64,000 bases of DNA from Dryococelus australis (lineage: Eukaryota; Arthropoda; Insecta; Phasmatodea; Phasmatidae), in assembly GCA_029891345.1 (NCBI GenBank), contig CM057003.1:9862209-9926208 (forward strand). The letters are read 5' to 3'. This document shows, piece after piece, positions 1 to 12,345 of this stretch. Positions within the stretch are counted from its first letter, which is position 1, and each line of letters begins with the position of its first letter. A model generated the notes under the pieces. It ran no database searches, was not told the DNA's origin, and saw only the letters and a program-made list of their open reading frames with translations. The position numbers and the translations under genes are program-made.

Positions 1-218
1 TAACCACGGAGAAGGTAGTAGGCAGTCATTGTTAAGACTCGAGCCTACACCAGATGTCAGTTCGAACTGGATGGGATAGTGCGAGGCGAGTCAGATGGAG
101 CACATTGGGTACGGCGAAGTGACACAATACTAGAGATGATACAAACATGTACAATGGGAATCAATACTACAGATGACACACGCAAGAACGAAACAGTTAC
201 AACTCTTTAGGAACCTGT

Positions 219-440
219 GAGAGTCCGTAGAGGTAACACACTGGACTTGCATCCGGAAAAAAACCCCGGGTTCGACTCCCTGTCCAGCCATACCGATTTC
301 AGTTTCAAATGGTTTTCGAAAATCACACCAGGCCAATGCTCGGTTAGTATTTTTTATTACATTCCATGGCCGCCTCATTGCGTGATCCTGAATTGCAGAG
401 CCGCTCGTTCACTCCCATGCTCTGCCCATTGCACGGTGGT
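219..440 (+). mobile_element. tRNA-derived SINE, family beta (copy 1)
   Basis: A Pol III style head is visible: a degraded A-box region followed by a clear B box (GGTTCGACTCCC) near 269-280, then CCAGCCAT. The body matches the copy at 21.2 kb: both have TTTCAGTTT after the head, a CCAGGC..AATGCT block and a CATGGCCG block. The 3' part is diverged and the 3' end is not sharply defined; it runs almost directly into the family A element that starts at 442. The family assignment rests on the shared body. The 3' limit is approximate. Confidence 0.6.
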
Positions 441-441
441 A

Positions 442-860
442 TAGGCTGTTCACGGTAAAATTAGCACTTTTGAAAGCCCTGCTTAAGATCTACTTGTGTG
501 CACGTGGTGTATTCTTCCGGTTTTTGTAAAATTAACACTGCCTTGGGCCTCGTCACTTTATTCATGCGTCGGTCAAGCGAAAATGTGAAATTATTATAAA
601 AGTAAATATTTTACAAATCTACTAATTTTATACGCCGATGCATAAAAAAGAGAAAACGAAAGAAATAGTTTAACTTATCACAAATGGTCACCGGATATTT
701 TTTTATTCGACGTTAAGATATCGAGCTATTTTCGACCCATTGTTACCAACTTCACTGGGGGTATGTCACTCAGTGTGTCCGTTTAAATATATGCAGGCAG
801 GGGCAGTGACTTTTTTCTAAGTTTGATTTCAAAAGTGCTCACTATATCGTGAACAGTCTT
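442..860 (+). mobile_element. Family A MITE, full length (copy A1)
   Basis: The element starts TAGGCTGTTCACGG after a TA and ends in the complementary GTGAACAGTCTT before another TA, so it has terminal inverted repeats and a TA target duplication. It is about 419 bp. Landmarks used to recognise the family run in order: GCTTAAGATCTACTTG, CTTCCG, ATTCATGCGTCGGTCAAG, ACTATTTTC, a CACTCAGTG block, AAATATATGCAGGCAGGG, then TTTCAAAAGTGCTCAC. There is no reading frame for a transposase, so it is non-autonomous. TA duplication fits the Tc1/mariner/IS630 group, but the mobilising enzyme is unknown. Confidence 0.85.
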
Positions 861-862
861 TA

Positions 863-2010
863 GCCTGTATTACTCTCCACGCAGATGCATCGTGACTCGA
901 GCGATCAAGCCCTATCGCTTTCAGACTATAAAATAATTCTAATTTTAGTCGCACATTTCTAATCTAGAAAATCCTTTACATTAAGCATTAAATGTATTAA
1001 CCATCACCCTTTCCTCTTTGCTTTGCAAAGGCTTCCTTCGTTATTGTTTTTCAACACATAGTGACATTTTCTCCAGACTCACTTCATCTGCCATCTTGCT
1101 CAACGCTGCTTACGTGGTGCGTTTTCAATCCGAAACAAAACAACAAATAAAAATATTCCCAAGATGCAAGTCATAAGCACGGACTAGTCTTATATTACAA
1201 AACATTAAATAACGAGCGTAATAATTTAAATTGCCGCATTTGATGTTAAAACTTCCATAATATCGTTGGAACTATTTTCCGCCGCAATTATTTGTATGGA
1301 CCGACTGACCAACTAGTGATCTTGGCTTCTCGCTAACAGTGTTTAGCTCTGCTGCCACCTTGGAATGGAGGAAGTATAATTAACACAGTTGTCTAAACGT
1401 GAAGCTACACCGGAACAATCTATTTCTGAAGTTGGTAAACTTTCTGAGGTTCTCGGTGTTTCAGAGATTAGGCCAGCATGCTTCAAACTCTATGAATGCG
1501 ATGTCAAACGCTGCTGGCGCAGTAAAGTACGGCACATTCATAAATGTCGCCAGTGGCTCAAGCATTACAATTTCGTACTCAAACGTAAAAAGACAATTTA
1601 TATTTTTTTAAAAAGTTTTAAACTTTTATTGTTATTAAAATTGTGTGTTGAAGTGTTTTCGGTGGCAATGCATTTTAAATATATGATTTGAGGATTCGGA
1701 CGTATTCGGTAGTGCTCGGGTATTTTCGCCAGTTGGACCGAGAGCTCTCGGGCGAACTCGGCTTTTTTTTCCCCCCCCGTTATACCGGTTTGCAGTTACG
1801 ACTGCGAAGTCTTTGTTCATGATTGGTCGTTTCTGTCGTCTGTCAGACAGAGGTTAAGGTACTTTTGTACTCGTATTTACTTTTCTTACTACATATAGTT
1901 TCAATTACTGGTAAGGTTTCTATTCGCACTACTTAATCTATGGCGCGACGCTCCCATTAACTTGAAAATTTACTACAGTTGTGTACAAGTATATATGCGG
2001 TGAGAAAATT
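863..2010. other. AT-rich spacer, no recognised gene
   Basis: Open frames here are short and have no recognisable domain. The stretch holds a perfect 14-bp palindrome at 1738-1751 (CCGAGAGCTCTCGG) and a T-then-C homopolymer pair near 1763-1779. I see no promoter, RNA gene or repeat shared with the rest of the window. Confidence 0.5.
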
Positions 2011-2234
2011 GGCTATTCACGGTAAAGTGAGCACTTTTGAAAGCCCTCTCATATAGTCAATAAACATATTTCATTTTAGTTTTCGACGTTAATTTCCTAT
2101 TGCGGTGGAAAATGCACATTGTGTTTATTAGTAAATGGCAGTATTTATTTTAAAAGGTCGTTAGGGGATAAAAAATTACTGAAAGGAAAAAGTAACTAGG
2201 TCTTCAAATGTGCTAACTTTACCGTGAACAGCCT
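2011..2234 (+). mobile_element. Family B MITE, short form (copy B1)
   Basis: The left end is GGCTATTCACGGTAAAG and the right end is the complement, TTTACCGTGAACAGCC followed by TGTA. The terminal ~32 bp equal those of family A, but the core is different and shorter (CTCATATAGTCAATAAAC, TTTTCGACGTTAA, GGGGATAAAAAATTACTG). The core matches the copies at 43.05 and 43.61 kb. The left TA is mutated and the right TA is kept. It is non-coding. Confidence 0.8.
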
Positions 2235-2349
2235 GTACAAACCTGAACAAAATGTTAATAACCCTAATTAATTATGGCACACATCAAACTAAGGATCAGA
2301 GATAAACAATTTTCCTGATCTTTTGCAAGATACTTCATTCGTTTCTGTA

Positions 2350-2736
2350 AAGGCTGTTCACGGTAAAGTGAGCACTTCTGAAATCAATCTTTGAAATGTG
2401 TCACTGCCCCGGCCTGCAAATAGTTTAACGTGTACACTGAGAGGCATGCGCCCCGTACAGTTAGTAAAACGACAGAGAAAGTAGTTCCGTCACTTAACGT
2501 TTAATTTCAAGTGTTAGTTACTCATGAGTGCATTCTGAAATGCTTAATTTTGCTTTCTGTGATCTTACATGCATATAAATGTGACAATCACCAAATTTGT
2601 AAAATATTTACTTTTCTTAATAATTGCACTGTTTTACTTCACCGACGCGTGAATAAAGTGACGAGGCCCACGGCAGTGTTAAGTTTACATAAGGCGGAAA
2701 AATACACAACGTGCATACATAAAGTAGATCTTGTAA
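2350..2736 (-). mobile_element. Family A MITE, 3'-truncated (copy A2)
   Basis: Starts with AAGGCTGTTCACGG after TA and runs through the family landmarks in reverse order (CACTG block, ACCGACGCGTGAATAAAG, CATAAGGCGG, CAACGTGCATAC, GTAGATCTT). Homology stops after GATCTT, so the last ~35 bp, including the second terminal repeat, are missing. A dead copy that could not be mobilised by itself. An open frame of 79 codons across it is chance, because other copies do not keep it. Confidence 0.8.
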
Positions 2737-3879
2737 CATGGAATACATAAACTAGGCCACCAGTTGGGCGCTATTAATTCTGTAACGTACTGCAATGCAG
2801 CATAAAACCGCCTCGTTGAGATAGCCAGAATTTTATGTTACGCACCACATGACAAAATATTAAATTGTGATGATGTTGGCAATATTTCTGATTCAATTAG
2901 CGAGTAGAAATAAATGAATACTGTCCCAAATAAATATGTTTGCTCGGTTATACACAGTTCAGGACCCAGTATGTAGAATGCGTAGAAACTCGCCTTTGAC
3001 AACCCCACTCTCGTTACAGGCTAACAATTATTTGCCACACTAGCTCCACAACTTATTGGACATAAGTACACACATAGCATGACACTTGTCGAGTCATTTT
3101 GAACTGCAAATATGTAGACGAGGTATAGGATAAAACGTGCATACTCAGAAAAGGTGTCAGACGTGTCAAATCCAGCTAAAAATTATTCATTCAAAATATA
3201 TTCAAAAATTTTCGAATTAAAAATATCTGTTTGTTTTAAGATGGAAAAATAATTCAAATAATCAAATATCCCCGAGTGGCAATGACGAAAGAAAAATAAC
3301 AGTTTTAAAACTAAACTGCCGTTAGGAAGTGGTCATTCTTAACGGTCGTTTTCAAATACCCTTGCGTGACACGTATTAACAATCTGACTTAAGCACTTTA
3401 CATATGTAGTCCTCTCAAAAATAAAATATCTTGAATTTAGTTCAGAAAAATGTAACTCGACTGTCTCAATTTAAGTAGAAAACACTTGACTTCTCTCAGG
3501 GCTTAATTGTGGTTAAAATGTGATAAAGCTAAAATAGGCGCCTTGCCAACATGGCGTCGTGTAGAATGTTCTAAGCCGACGGCGTTACGTAGCAAACTTA
3601 AGTAGAAACAAATTTAAAAACTTGATGAAAACTAGTTCTTGTAGTAAAATACCAGTTTATAGGCGAAGGCAGGACGGTGTATCTCGTAGAAGGAGCGGAG
3701 ATAGGAAGGTCACACTGGGTGAGGTGCTGCTTAATCGTGGCTCACCGGCTCACGGCGTTACAAGTCTAGCTAGCTACCTTAAACTCCTAAACAGCTGCTT
3801 AAATAATAAATAATAATATCTCAACTCGACACAAATAATAACAGAAGCAAGCTGTAAGAGCAAAAACACCCTAACTCCT
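2737..3879. other. AT-rich spacer, no recognised gene
   Basis: Mostly AT-rich sequence with short unrelated frames. Nothing matches other parts of the window. A slightly GC-richer patch near 3640-3790 encodes only a chance 63-codon frame with no domain. Confidence 0.5.
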
Positions 3880-4085
3880 AGTTACAATACATCCGCCACG
3901 TCCAACTGTAGGACGAGCGACCTATCCTAGCGTCTAACACAGTTGAAGGTTGTTGGCAGAGCGAGCGAATTTTCAAACTACTGGCGCGGCCTAACCCTAT
4001 GTTAAACTCTCCAGCTAATCGTAGCACAGGATTTGAACCTGTTAGCCAATCGCAAGGCTTCCTGACTAACGAACTAAAATGACAC
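3880..4085 (-). mobile_element. tRNA-derived SINE-like sequence (singleton)
   Basis: On the minus strand the first ~65 bases fold like a tRNA: a D-arm-like A box (TAGTTCGTTAGTCAGGA), an anticodon-like stem AGCC/GGCT, and a perfect 5-bp T stem ACAGG/CCTGT closing a TTCAAAT loop that is the B box. No acceptor stem is evident. About 140 bp of unrelated body follows. This is the layout of a tRNA-derived SINE or a tRNA pseudogene with flanking DNA. No second copy occurs here, so the length is an estimate. Confidence 0.45.
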
Positions 4086-4467
4086 ACTCCAAATGGCCTA
4101 AATCCCTGTTCCAGAAAGTTATGGGTCTCTTAGAAGTTTATAAAGAAAATACAAAAGAAATTCCTTGATACATTCACAATAAAGGCGAGACCAAAAATGC
4201 AAAATATTAGTTATTAATTAATATATAAAAAATAAAATCTAGCTATCTATTTCAATTAAACATGAATTATTGCCATTCGTACATCTAAGTTAAAAAAATT
4301 CCTAACCATAAGAAAAATGAAAAATAAAATAATAAAATTTACGAAAAATAAAACATATGTGAAATATAGGTAAATTACAAGTATTATGCATGACAGTGTC
4401 CAGTGTGTGAAACAAACATTAATTATGAACAATAGATGCAGATCGTGAAAAATGTTATGTTACATTC

Positions 4468-4512
4468 TTAAGCAGGGCTTTCGAAGTGCTCATTTACTGT
4501 GAACAGACTTTA
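4468..4512 (-). mobile_element. Family A MITE, isolated terminal fragment (A3)
   Basis: Only the last ~45 bp of the element are present: CTTAAGCAGGGCTTTCGAAG, then GTGCTCATTTACTGTGAACAG, then TTTA. This is the end that copy A2 lacks, but it is 1.7 kb away with unrelated sequence between, so a link to A2 is only a possibility. Confidence 0.7.
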
Positions 4513-5803
4513 AACTATTTAATTTCTGCTGACCCTAGTTTTTCGCATTTTTGCGAGTGTAGTTTATTCTGTGACAACATGCCGTACGCTTGCAGGGAAA
4601 CTTCGTTTCATGTTCCTTTTTTTCTTTTATCTCGCGTGTGGCCATTTTATTTACATTCGAAAGGATACTCTGTTTCTATGTTTATTTGCGGACTGTCAAT
4701 AAACTGGATACTGCAATCCACCAGTGACTATGTCGGTAAATATTTACTGGGTGTTCGCTGTCACAAACTTCACCAACTCCTCGCCGTTCTATTTTCTCTT
4801 AGTTTTGAATGTTCTTTGAATAAAAAAAAAAGAAAATTTTGGAACACTTACGAAGGAGAATCTAAAAGCTCGTCTTGGATTACAATAACGTGTTACGTGT
4901 GGTCACTGCACTCTACTGCTTTCCATTTTCATGATTGCGTAATGTAACTGTGCTCGTTTCGAGTGTCGAATAACGTGACAAAACGGGTGGGTAACGCATT
5001 TCCAAAAGGTAGTATGCTCCGCGAAAATCTGATTGGTTGTTCAAAGTCCATTTGATTTTTAGTTCTCGTACATGATTCGTCGGTGAGTTATGCTGTGATG
5101 TCATAATGCTAGTACATGATCGATTGAAGTTGCAATCTTTGCGGCCACATAAGGCGCCGAAACTCGGCAACACTGTCGTTTTATTTATTTATATTAGAAA
5201 TGCGGCAATCGATTGATCATTATCTCTTCCCTCGACATGATATCTTTCAGTTGGGTGATATGTGTTACTGTTTGCTGTAGGGTTTAAAAACTTGAAAACA
5301 ACTCCATCACAGGCAGATCAGACTAATATTAATTTTTGCGAATGTTCTTGTACTATGTAATGTTCGCAGCTATTTGCTCACCTCCAAAGCAACGAAAAGA
5401 CTATGAAACTGTTAGAAAGAGGAACCCAGGTAATTTTTACGTCAAAATGTTTTCTTAAACTAAAAATCAAAAGCGCACACATCATTCTTAAATTGCCATT
5501 ACTACTTTAACTCTATTTTCCTAACGAAACAATATAATGTTCTGTGTTTGCAGACATTTCTTAAATGTCATTTTCCCACTACGGATGGATCAAATAAGGT
5601 TCAGTTACATGCATAAAGTTTTCGGCTAATGGTATAAGTCATATTTGGACATTGATAAGTAGGTAGCTATGTAGGCGAGATCTGCACCAGATTCCTTATC
5701 TGTTTTCGGCTACGGCTAGTCAAAAATTACGGAGGCGCTATGAGTCAGTTTTCAGAATAAGTGTTCTCGCTGTTTTGTAATGTGATGTGCGTAAATGTAC
5801 GTA
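4513..5803. other. Spacer, no recognised gene
   Basis: A 153-codon open stretch spans 4486-4947 on the plus strand but starts inside the family A fragment. It is rich in Cys, Phe and Ser with no domain, and I take it as chance. An inverted CCAAT (GATTGGTTG) occurs near 5031. Otherwise nothing was recognised. Confidence 0.45.
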
Positions 5804-6223
5804 TAGGCAATTCACGGTAAAATGAGCACTTTTGAAAGCCCTGTTTAAGAACTACTCGTGTGCACGTTGTGTATTCTTCCGCCTTATGTAAAATTAACAT
5901 AGCCTTGGGCCTCATCACTTTATCCATGCATCGGTCAAGCGAAACTGTGAAATTATTACAAAAGTAAATACTTTACAAATCTGCTCATTTCTACATGTCG
6001 ATGCATAAACAAAAACAGACAACGAAGAAAATGATTAAGTTATCACAAGTGGTTACCTAAAACTTTTTATTTTACGTTACGATATAGAACTATTTTCCAC
6101 CCATCGTTGCCAACTTTACTGGGCGCATGTCACTCAGGGCGCCCGTTTAAATATATGCAGGCAGAGGCACTGACTTTTTCTAAGGTTGATTTCAAAAGGG
6201 CTCACTTTATCGTGAACAGCATT
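5804..6223 (+). mobile_element. Family A MITE, full length (copy A4)
   Basis: TA, then TAGGCAATTCACGGTAAAATG at the left; TTTATCGTGAACAGCATT, then TA at the right; about 420 bp. It keeps all family landmarks, including CTTCCGCCTTATGTAAAATT and GCCAACTTTACTGGGCGCATG, and is one of the least damaged copies. It is co-linear with A1. Confidence 0.88.
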
Positions 6224-8710
6224 TAAATGTTTAGACTATTTTTTCCGTTTCCGCTGTACTTAATAGAGTTAGGTCGTGCACACATTGCATAGCGCCTCGT
6301 GTATTGCTAAATGATCATTTATTTCACAGACATGATTAAACGTGTTTTTGAATCGCTACGTTTTCGAATGGCGCGCTGTGCAGGAACAATCAAACATTCA
6401 TCGTTTTAAAACTAATAACTTTTAATTCGCGCGGACAGTTCCCGCAGCAAAGCGAGCGCAGGCCATCCCCGATCCCGCCAGGAGTGTGGCGGCAAAACAA
6501 TCTGGGTTATTTCGTTTTATTGTTCCCTCTCACACCGGCCACATATTTTCGGCTGGAGCCCACGCACCCGAACGCACGCACATTCCTGCTGCTGCGATAT
6601 TGGCTTCATCCAAATACGAGATGTCCGAGGGAACGGTCGCGCGACCAATAAATATTTCCCAAGGATGCACGAGTCAAATTATTTGAAATCTCGCCGTTGC
6701 GCTGGCCTCACGCCCGAGCATTCCGCATCTCGCGGCGCTTATTTCGAATGCCGGCTAGCGGCTTCGGTGGCATGAACGAGACGGAAATCCTGCACAATTT
6801 AATGAATGGACTGATTTGGTATTTTGACGGCGCGACGTACACGTCAAAAATGATAGAATCCAAACTGTAGGCGTGTGATTATTTACACAATACATATTTA
6901 TAATTTAGCTAATTATTTTCAAAGTTATACTTAAATTTAACACTGCTATCTTAACATGAGAAATATTTTCCTACTACAAAAGTTTTATTACTTTAGCTAC
7001 TAAATTCATGTTTTACTGGGGGGGGGGGGCCATAATGCATGCCTTCACTGAAAATTAAATCCGTTACCTCAAATTTGGTTACAGCCAAGTTTTAAAAGCG
7101 CACATTAAAATAAAAAAAAAGTTTGCTATATTTTGTAGTAAAAATGGCCTGTGATAAAAAAAATTTCAAAACAGCTGATAATACCTGTCATAGATATTTA
7201 TTTAATTTTATTTAGCATCCCTAACTAGCAGATATTCCAGTTCTATTTCAGATGTGTTCCAAACCAAATTTTTTATGATAAAAGATCAGAGTGAATCCAA
7301 GATAGCCGTGGAAATGAAAATATATTTTTCTTACTTGCCCGACCTCACATGCAGCCCGAAGCACTGCTGGTATTGACTACGCAACGCTACGAACCGCATT
7401 ACCTACGACCACGAAACAAATCATACAACCCCCAGATAAGCTTTGAATAAAACAAGAAGTAGAGCAGCCCCTAAGTCAATAAAAGCTCCCTGAGGCTGCA
7501 AAGCAACTAATGTTCGCTACATCATTTTCCTTTCAATGGATTTTCCATTCAGCGAGCTTCTGCTTGCAGAAAAAAAAATCCTGCCGTAGGGTAGAGATGA
7601 TTTATTATTTCTAACTCCTTTTTTTGTTCAAACATGGAAAATTACAGCAAATTCTCGTATGCCCGAAATAATCGTGGGCCCAAAAGCGCGCTCACGTTTT
7701 CTCAACAGTGCACCGCAAATTAATCGCGGAAGGAGACATAAATGAACTCTTCTGAGTTAAGCTGTGAGTATGTGGGCTGGGTTAGGTGTTATTTTTTTCT
7801 GTTTGTTTAACATCCTTGAATTAATAAGGGCTTCCAGAAATCATCTACAGCCACTACTGATGATGCTTCACAAAATTAATCAGCTACGTGACAAGATCAG
7901 TTTTTTTTTTCAAGCGTCATTGAAAAACAATTACAAAATAAAACTACCAACATACATTTAACTAAAAATTTATGTTTAAATTGTTTGAAATTTTTTTTTT
8001 TTTGCAATTTTTATTGTGCTCTGTTGGACATGAAGCCAAATAAATTATGAAGTCTGAAGAAATTCTTTGGTTTAAAAGGGGCTTGTTCCGACTACAAAGT
8101 CTGATTAGTGAAATCTCTATTAACATACAATTTTTTAAACTAAGATGCTATGTTTGCGGTTAATCTAACTGCCTTTTACTGACAGCTGATACTTCATCTT
8201 TTTAAATGCTGTAAACCACATAACAAACCATTTCATAAAATTCAAATCCTACGAGTGTCGGCAGTCATAAAAATACATTGATGTGTGATCCAGCTTTCTT
8301 TTCGAACATTCTAAACACGTTATAAGGGGTTTCGTATTTTCCATGCAAAAATTTTGGTAGTTAAAGTATTATTACGAACAAACAAATACGCTACCATGTA
8401 CAATATATGCCGGCACACTACTTCATTCCGTGATAAGATGTATTTGATTCCGATAGAAGTGTATCACGGAATATTATTTTTGTACTCGACCCATACAATT
8501 TATTTACAAACACCATTGGGAGTAAAAAATGTGACAGCATGAATAAATTTTATTACATACAGATATTTTAAACGTAAAGGGCAAGTGCACCTTGATATGT
8601 GTAGTTTCATTATAAATACTTTTTACCCAACTAAAATCACTATCACTGTCGCTAGAATCATATCCTGCGGACATGTGAAATATGAAAGCAGTGGGTGGTT
8701 TAGCTGAACC
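6224..8710. other. Spacer with a GC-richer block at ~6430-6800
   Basis: The block at about 6430-6800 is CpG-rich compared with its surroundings and has no SINE or MITE signature. It may be single-copy regulatory DNA, but no motif proves this. The rest is AT-rich with poly-A, poly-T and a G13 run (7017-7029). No gene was recognised. Confidence 0.4.
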
Positions 8711-8711
8711 A

Positions 8712-9107
8712 CTAAGACTTGCAGTATTCGTGAAACCATTTAAAGAAAAACACCATCGAATACTCGGTATTCTTATTCTCCCTACGTTTGCAGTCCTCGA
8801 TAAATGTCGCACAAATGCAATCATTCGTTTTCACCATCTCAGGCCATATATTGAGCTCTTTTGGTTGCTTTTTCTCCATCATTCCTCTCCCACTTGGGTC
8901 AGGTGTAGCCCCGCGGCTACATCCAGAGGCTGAAGTTTTGGCCTGCGGAATAGTATTAGGCCTAGGGGTGTAGTAAACTTTAGTAGTTAGCTCATACTTC
9001 TTCTTCCTCTGTGGCCTATCCTCTTCATCGTAGTTAGGTCTGTCAGCATTTGAGTCTGTGCGCGCTTGGCAATCTTGTATATGTGATCGAGTACAGGGAA
9101 ATGGCAT
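8712..9107 (-). CDS. Hypothetical open frame, 131 codons, basic and charged
   Basis: I do not recognise this protein. The minus-strand frame encodes a hydrophilic, charged stretch (DEEDRPQRKKKYEL at about residues 27-40; a Pro/Gly/Ser patch; then MEKKQPKELNIWPEMVKTN) and ends in a Phe run. A second minus frame (8504-8824) overlaps its 3' part and carries an acidic stretch, GYDSSDSDSDFSW. The composition is more protein-like than other frames nearby, and the change of frame could mean an old frameshift or a splice site. No known domain, signal peptide or membrane segment is visible. It could be a remnant of a host exon or of a transposon ORF, or chance. Confidence 0.25.
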   Translation of the reverse strand: MPFPCTRSHIQDCQARTDSNADRPNYDEEDRPQRKKKYELTTKVYYTPRPNTIPQAKTSASGCSRGATPDPSGRGMMEKKQPKELNIWPEMVKTNDCICATFIEDCKRRENKNTEYSMVFFFKWFHEYCKS

Positions 9108-12104
9108 TTACAACACCACCCACACTACTCAACGAACCTCAAGCCAGCACAAGACTCAATAACTAAACAAAGTAGTATGTCGCTGGTTCCAGCAACATTT
9201 ATGCTTCTCAGTTTTTGCGGTTTTTTTCTGAAACGGAGATGCCTATCAAGGGATAGTCAATGGAATGTTTTGATTTTTACCACCGGGAATAGCACTTTAT
9301 ACCTAACTCCCACAACTGGATATCACTGTAAACTGCTTTAAGTCGTAAATATGTATATGCTTAGGGTGGCCAAAATTCAATTCAGATGTCATCCCGGTGT
9401 TTAAATTCTGAATCATATCATACGTGGGTATCAAATAATTTCTGTTTGTTCCGCGTCATTACAAGACCAAGCAAATGAGAACCCAATGCACAGAGTTTAA
9501 AATGAATACGTATAGGCCTAAGTATGATGGCGAGCGAAATATGCCACATCTCATCGCAGATAATTCACTCAAGTTTTTAATACTTTTACACCGATTTTGG
9601 CGTGGTGGCGCATAGATGCTTAAAAAAGTTTCGTTATCGTTATATTTCTAAGTATTTTCCAGTATTACTTTTTTTTTTAATTTCAATCAGTCGCTGTGGT
9701 GACGTGTAGTAATTATTTGACATTTAACACAGAGAATGTTGGATGCATAAACCATTACCTCTCAAAACGCCGTTTGTTTTGCACATTCGTACATTTTTAT
9801 TTTTAAAAATAATTTTTTTCGTTCTTACTTGTTAATCTCACAAATGTTTTTCTGCAGTTTCGTATACAAGAAATAAAAAAATAGTAGTGAAAAAATAGTT
9901 ATTCTTGACAAATTACTTTGTTGTGTAATTTAAGGTTGCAAATCAAAACAGTAATAAACATATTCCTATATATTTATAAAGTGTTAAATGTGAATATAAT
10001 TTTACAGTGTTAATATCTGTAACTCTCCATTTCGTTACAGGTAGGTATCCAAACACATCTTAAACTTTAATTTACTTCAATTAAATGTTTTTATTTGTAC
10101 TGCGATTCGAAAGAATAACAATCGTTAGAGGTAACTGTGAAGTAAAAACAAAGAGGAATTATTTTTAATAGAATTATGGCCGGATTATCCACAAATTTTG
10201 AAAATCGGCCAGTACTTGAAATAAACGCAAACAAGTTTGGGATTTTAGGTAACTACACATCGTTAACCGCAAACAGTTTTTTTTTTTGGAGCATCCTGTA
10301 TATCACGTTTTCCGCGCCATCTGACTTTTCACTGCGGGGCCGTGCGCCCCACCGCTGTTGCCGCCCCGGACGTCGCGGGATTGGCCAATGACCCGTGAGT
10401 CGGGCGCCATCCCCTCCTCCCCCCCCCCCCCGGCTTACATTTCGCCCATCGCAGTCCCACCAACCCCCCGGAGTGGATAAAGTCGTTTCAACGGGCGTCA
10501 CCGCAAAGCACGAGCTACACGCGAACGCGTCGTTTTCGGTGTAACGCCGCTCGAGGGCACATTACCGCTCGCCAGAAAATCCCCCCCCCCCCCCAAAAAA
10601 AAAAAAAAACCGACGAGCGCGCCTGTTTACATTGCGGTCGTGTGAGCCCGGATGTGTAAACGGGCGCGTAGTCGGAATATTCTGCGCCGATTACGCGATG
10701 TTGCGCCTTCAAACAAAAAAAAAAAAAAAAAAAACATCTGCGCTGTGTGAATTTCGTATTTCGAATATATTGATTTATCCTGGGATTTCACATTCAGCAA
10801 AGAAAATTGGAAATATTTCAGTTTACAATTAGCTTAATGGCAACTCTTATTAAACATACAGTTATATTAGATTTTTCGTGATAAAAATAATTACTTCGTT
10901 ATTTAACAAGAGAAGATCCTTAACAAATATTCATAAGTAGCCTGTATGCGTTTATAGAAAAACTCTATTCACTATAAACGTATGAATTTACGTTCAGACA
11001 ACGTAATTCATTATCAGACTCAAAAATGTCAATTTGAATTTATTTAGTTTATTATTCATATACATGCGAGTAGAATGTACAATGATTTTTCAGTGCAAAA
11101 TTTTTAATTCGAATAAAAAAGGGGAAGGATAAAATCCATAATGCCTGTGATGTGTAAAATATATGCTGCTGATAGTGAGCAAAACAGAAAAGAAATTTCT
11201 CGCACGGCGAGAACAACACCCCGCAGTATGCGATTATTTCATAATTCTGCTGGCACTCGTGTGCCTCGCATGACTGCAGTATATTATTTGGCATAGCGTG
11301 TTAAATGAGTCTAGAGAGATTTCGATATCTGTATGCACTAGAGGTCATGTTCATTGCGGAAATGAAGATGAACCAATGATCACTTCGCATTATTATGTTC
11401 CGTATATTTTTGATAGGTACGTTATATAAGTAGCAACATTGGCCGGAATGTAGTGTCACCACTTGGGAGGAATTGAGGTTCGATATTTGGAAAATCACTG
11501 CACCTCAGAATGAAATTAAACTTCTGCTGGAGGACTATGAATTTACTCAGCTTTAGTTTCCTAACTGCACAATATATGTATTGATTTATGAGTGTTTATG
11601 CCAGGACAACATATACGTAATGAAAACAACAATGAATGACATAAAACATTTAATATCTCTAAAACGTTACCTTTTGTACGAGGTAGCATTTCTTTGCTGT
11701 GAACAAAAACAGTTCAAAGAATATTTATTTTTTTTCCGTAAAGTAAAGTAGTTTTGCCATTAAACAGAAACGCATAAAGAAATATTTATTAACTGTTTCT
11801 GTGATATTCTCTTTGAATTAAAGCAATATTGTATGACTGTAAACATAATAGCTTCAAAGAAATGGTTTTCTTTGCCACGCAAGAAACTTTGTAAGAATAT
11901 TTTTAGAGTTCAGATAATGTGTGGGCAAAATTTTATTTAGATATTCGAAAGTATTTCTAAAATGCAAATGCGTGATAATTAGAAATATTTAGTTATTTCA
12001 TTGAAAAGATAGTTATGAGACATAAACGGAAAATTCAACATGGCTACGGCGTACTTCATTCTCGTTTATTTCCCACAAGCCCAGATATAGTTCTTCTTCC
12101 AGAA
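9108..12104. other. Long spacer with C/A homopolymer island
   Basis: AT-rich to about 10,300. A GC-rich island follows at about 10,310-10,690, with poly-C tracts near 10,418-10,432 and 10,580-10,594, the latter running directly into poly-A, and another poly-A near 10,714. After that the sequence is AT-rich again. The frames that overlap the island are low-complexity. No domain, TIR or tRNA-like head was found. Confidence 0.45.
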
Positions 12105-12345
12105 TATTCCTCCGCCTCATGCAAACAATGCTTAACCGAGTCAAGAAAATAACACCAGAGGGACAACGCACCATATTCGTGAGTACTCAGTGTAATAATA
12201 TTTTGCAAAAGAACTATTTTTTACTAGGCATTACCAACATAAATATTTTATCACTTGTTTTATTAATATTAATGAATTATATATAATTATTTACAGATAA
12301 AATATAAATAAAATTTCATTTTAACCAAAAATAGGGTAACTTTAT
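12105..12345 (+). mobile_element. Family D MITE, degraded (copy D2)
   Basis: Collinear with the intact D element at 38.16 kb over about 230 bp. Shared blocks include CCGCCT.ATGCAAAC, TATTTTGCA.AAGAACTA, TTACTAGG.ATTACCAA, TTGTTTTATTA, and AACCAAAAATA near the right end. Both terminal repeats are eroded and no TA duplication can be assigned, so the limits are approximate. An old copy, clearly older-looking than most family A copies. Confidence 0.65.

Noticed and set aside
2511-2750. 79-codon open frame
   Set aside because: Falls within a family A MITE and is not conserved in other copies.
4486-4947. 153-codon open frame on the plus strand
   Set aside because: It begins inside a MITE fragment, has no domain and is Cys/Phe/Ser-rich in the way AT-rich random DNA often is.
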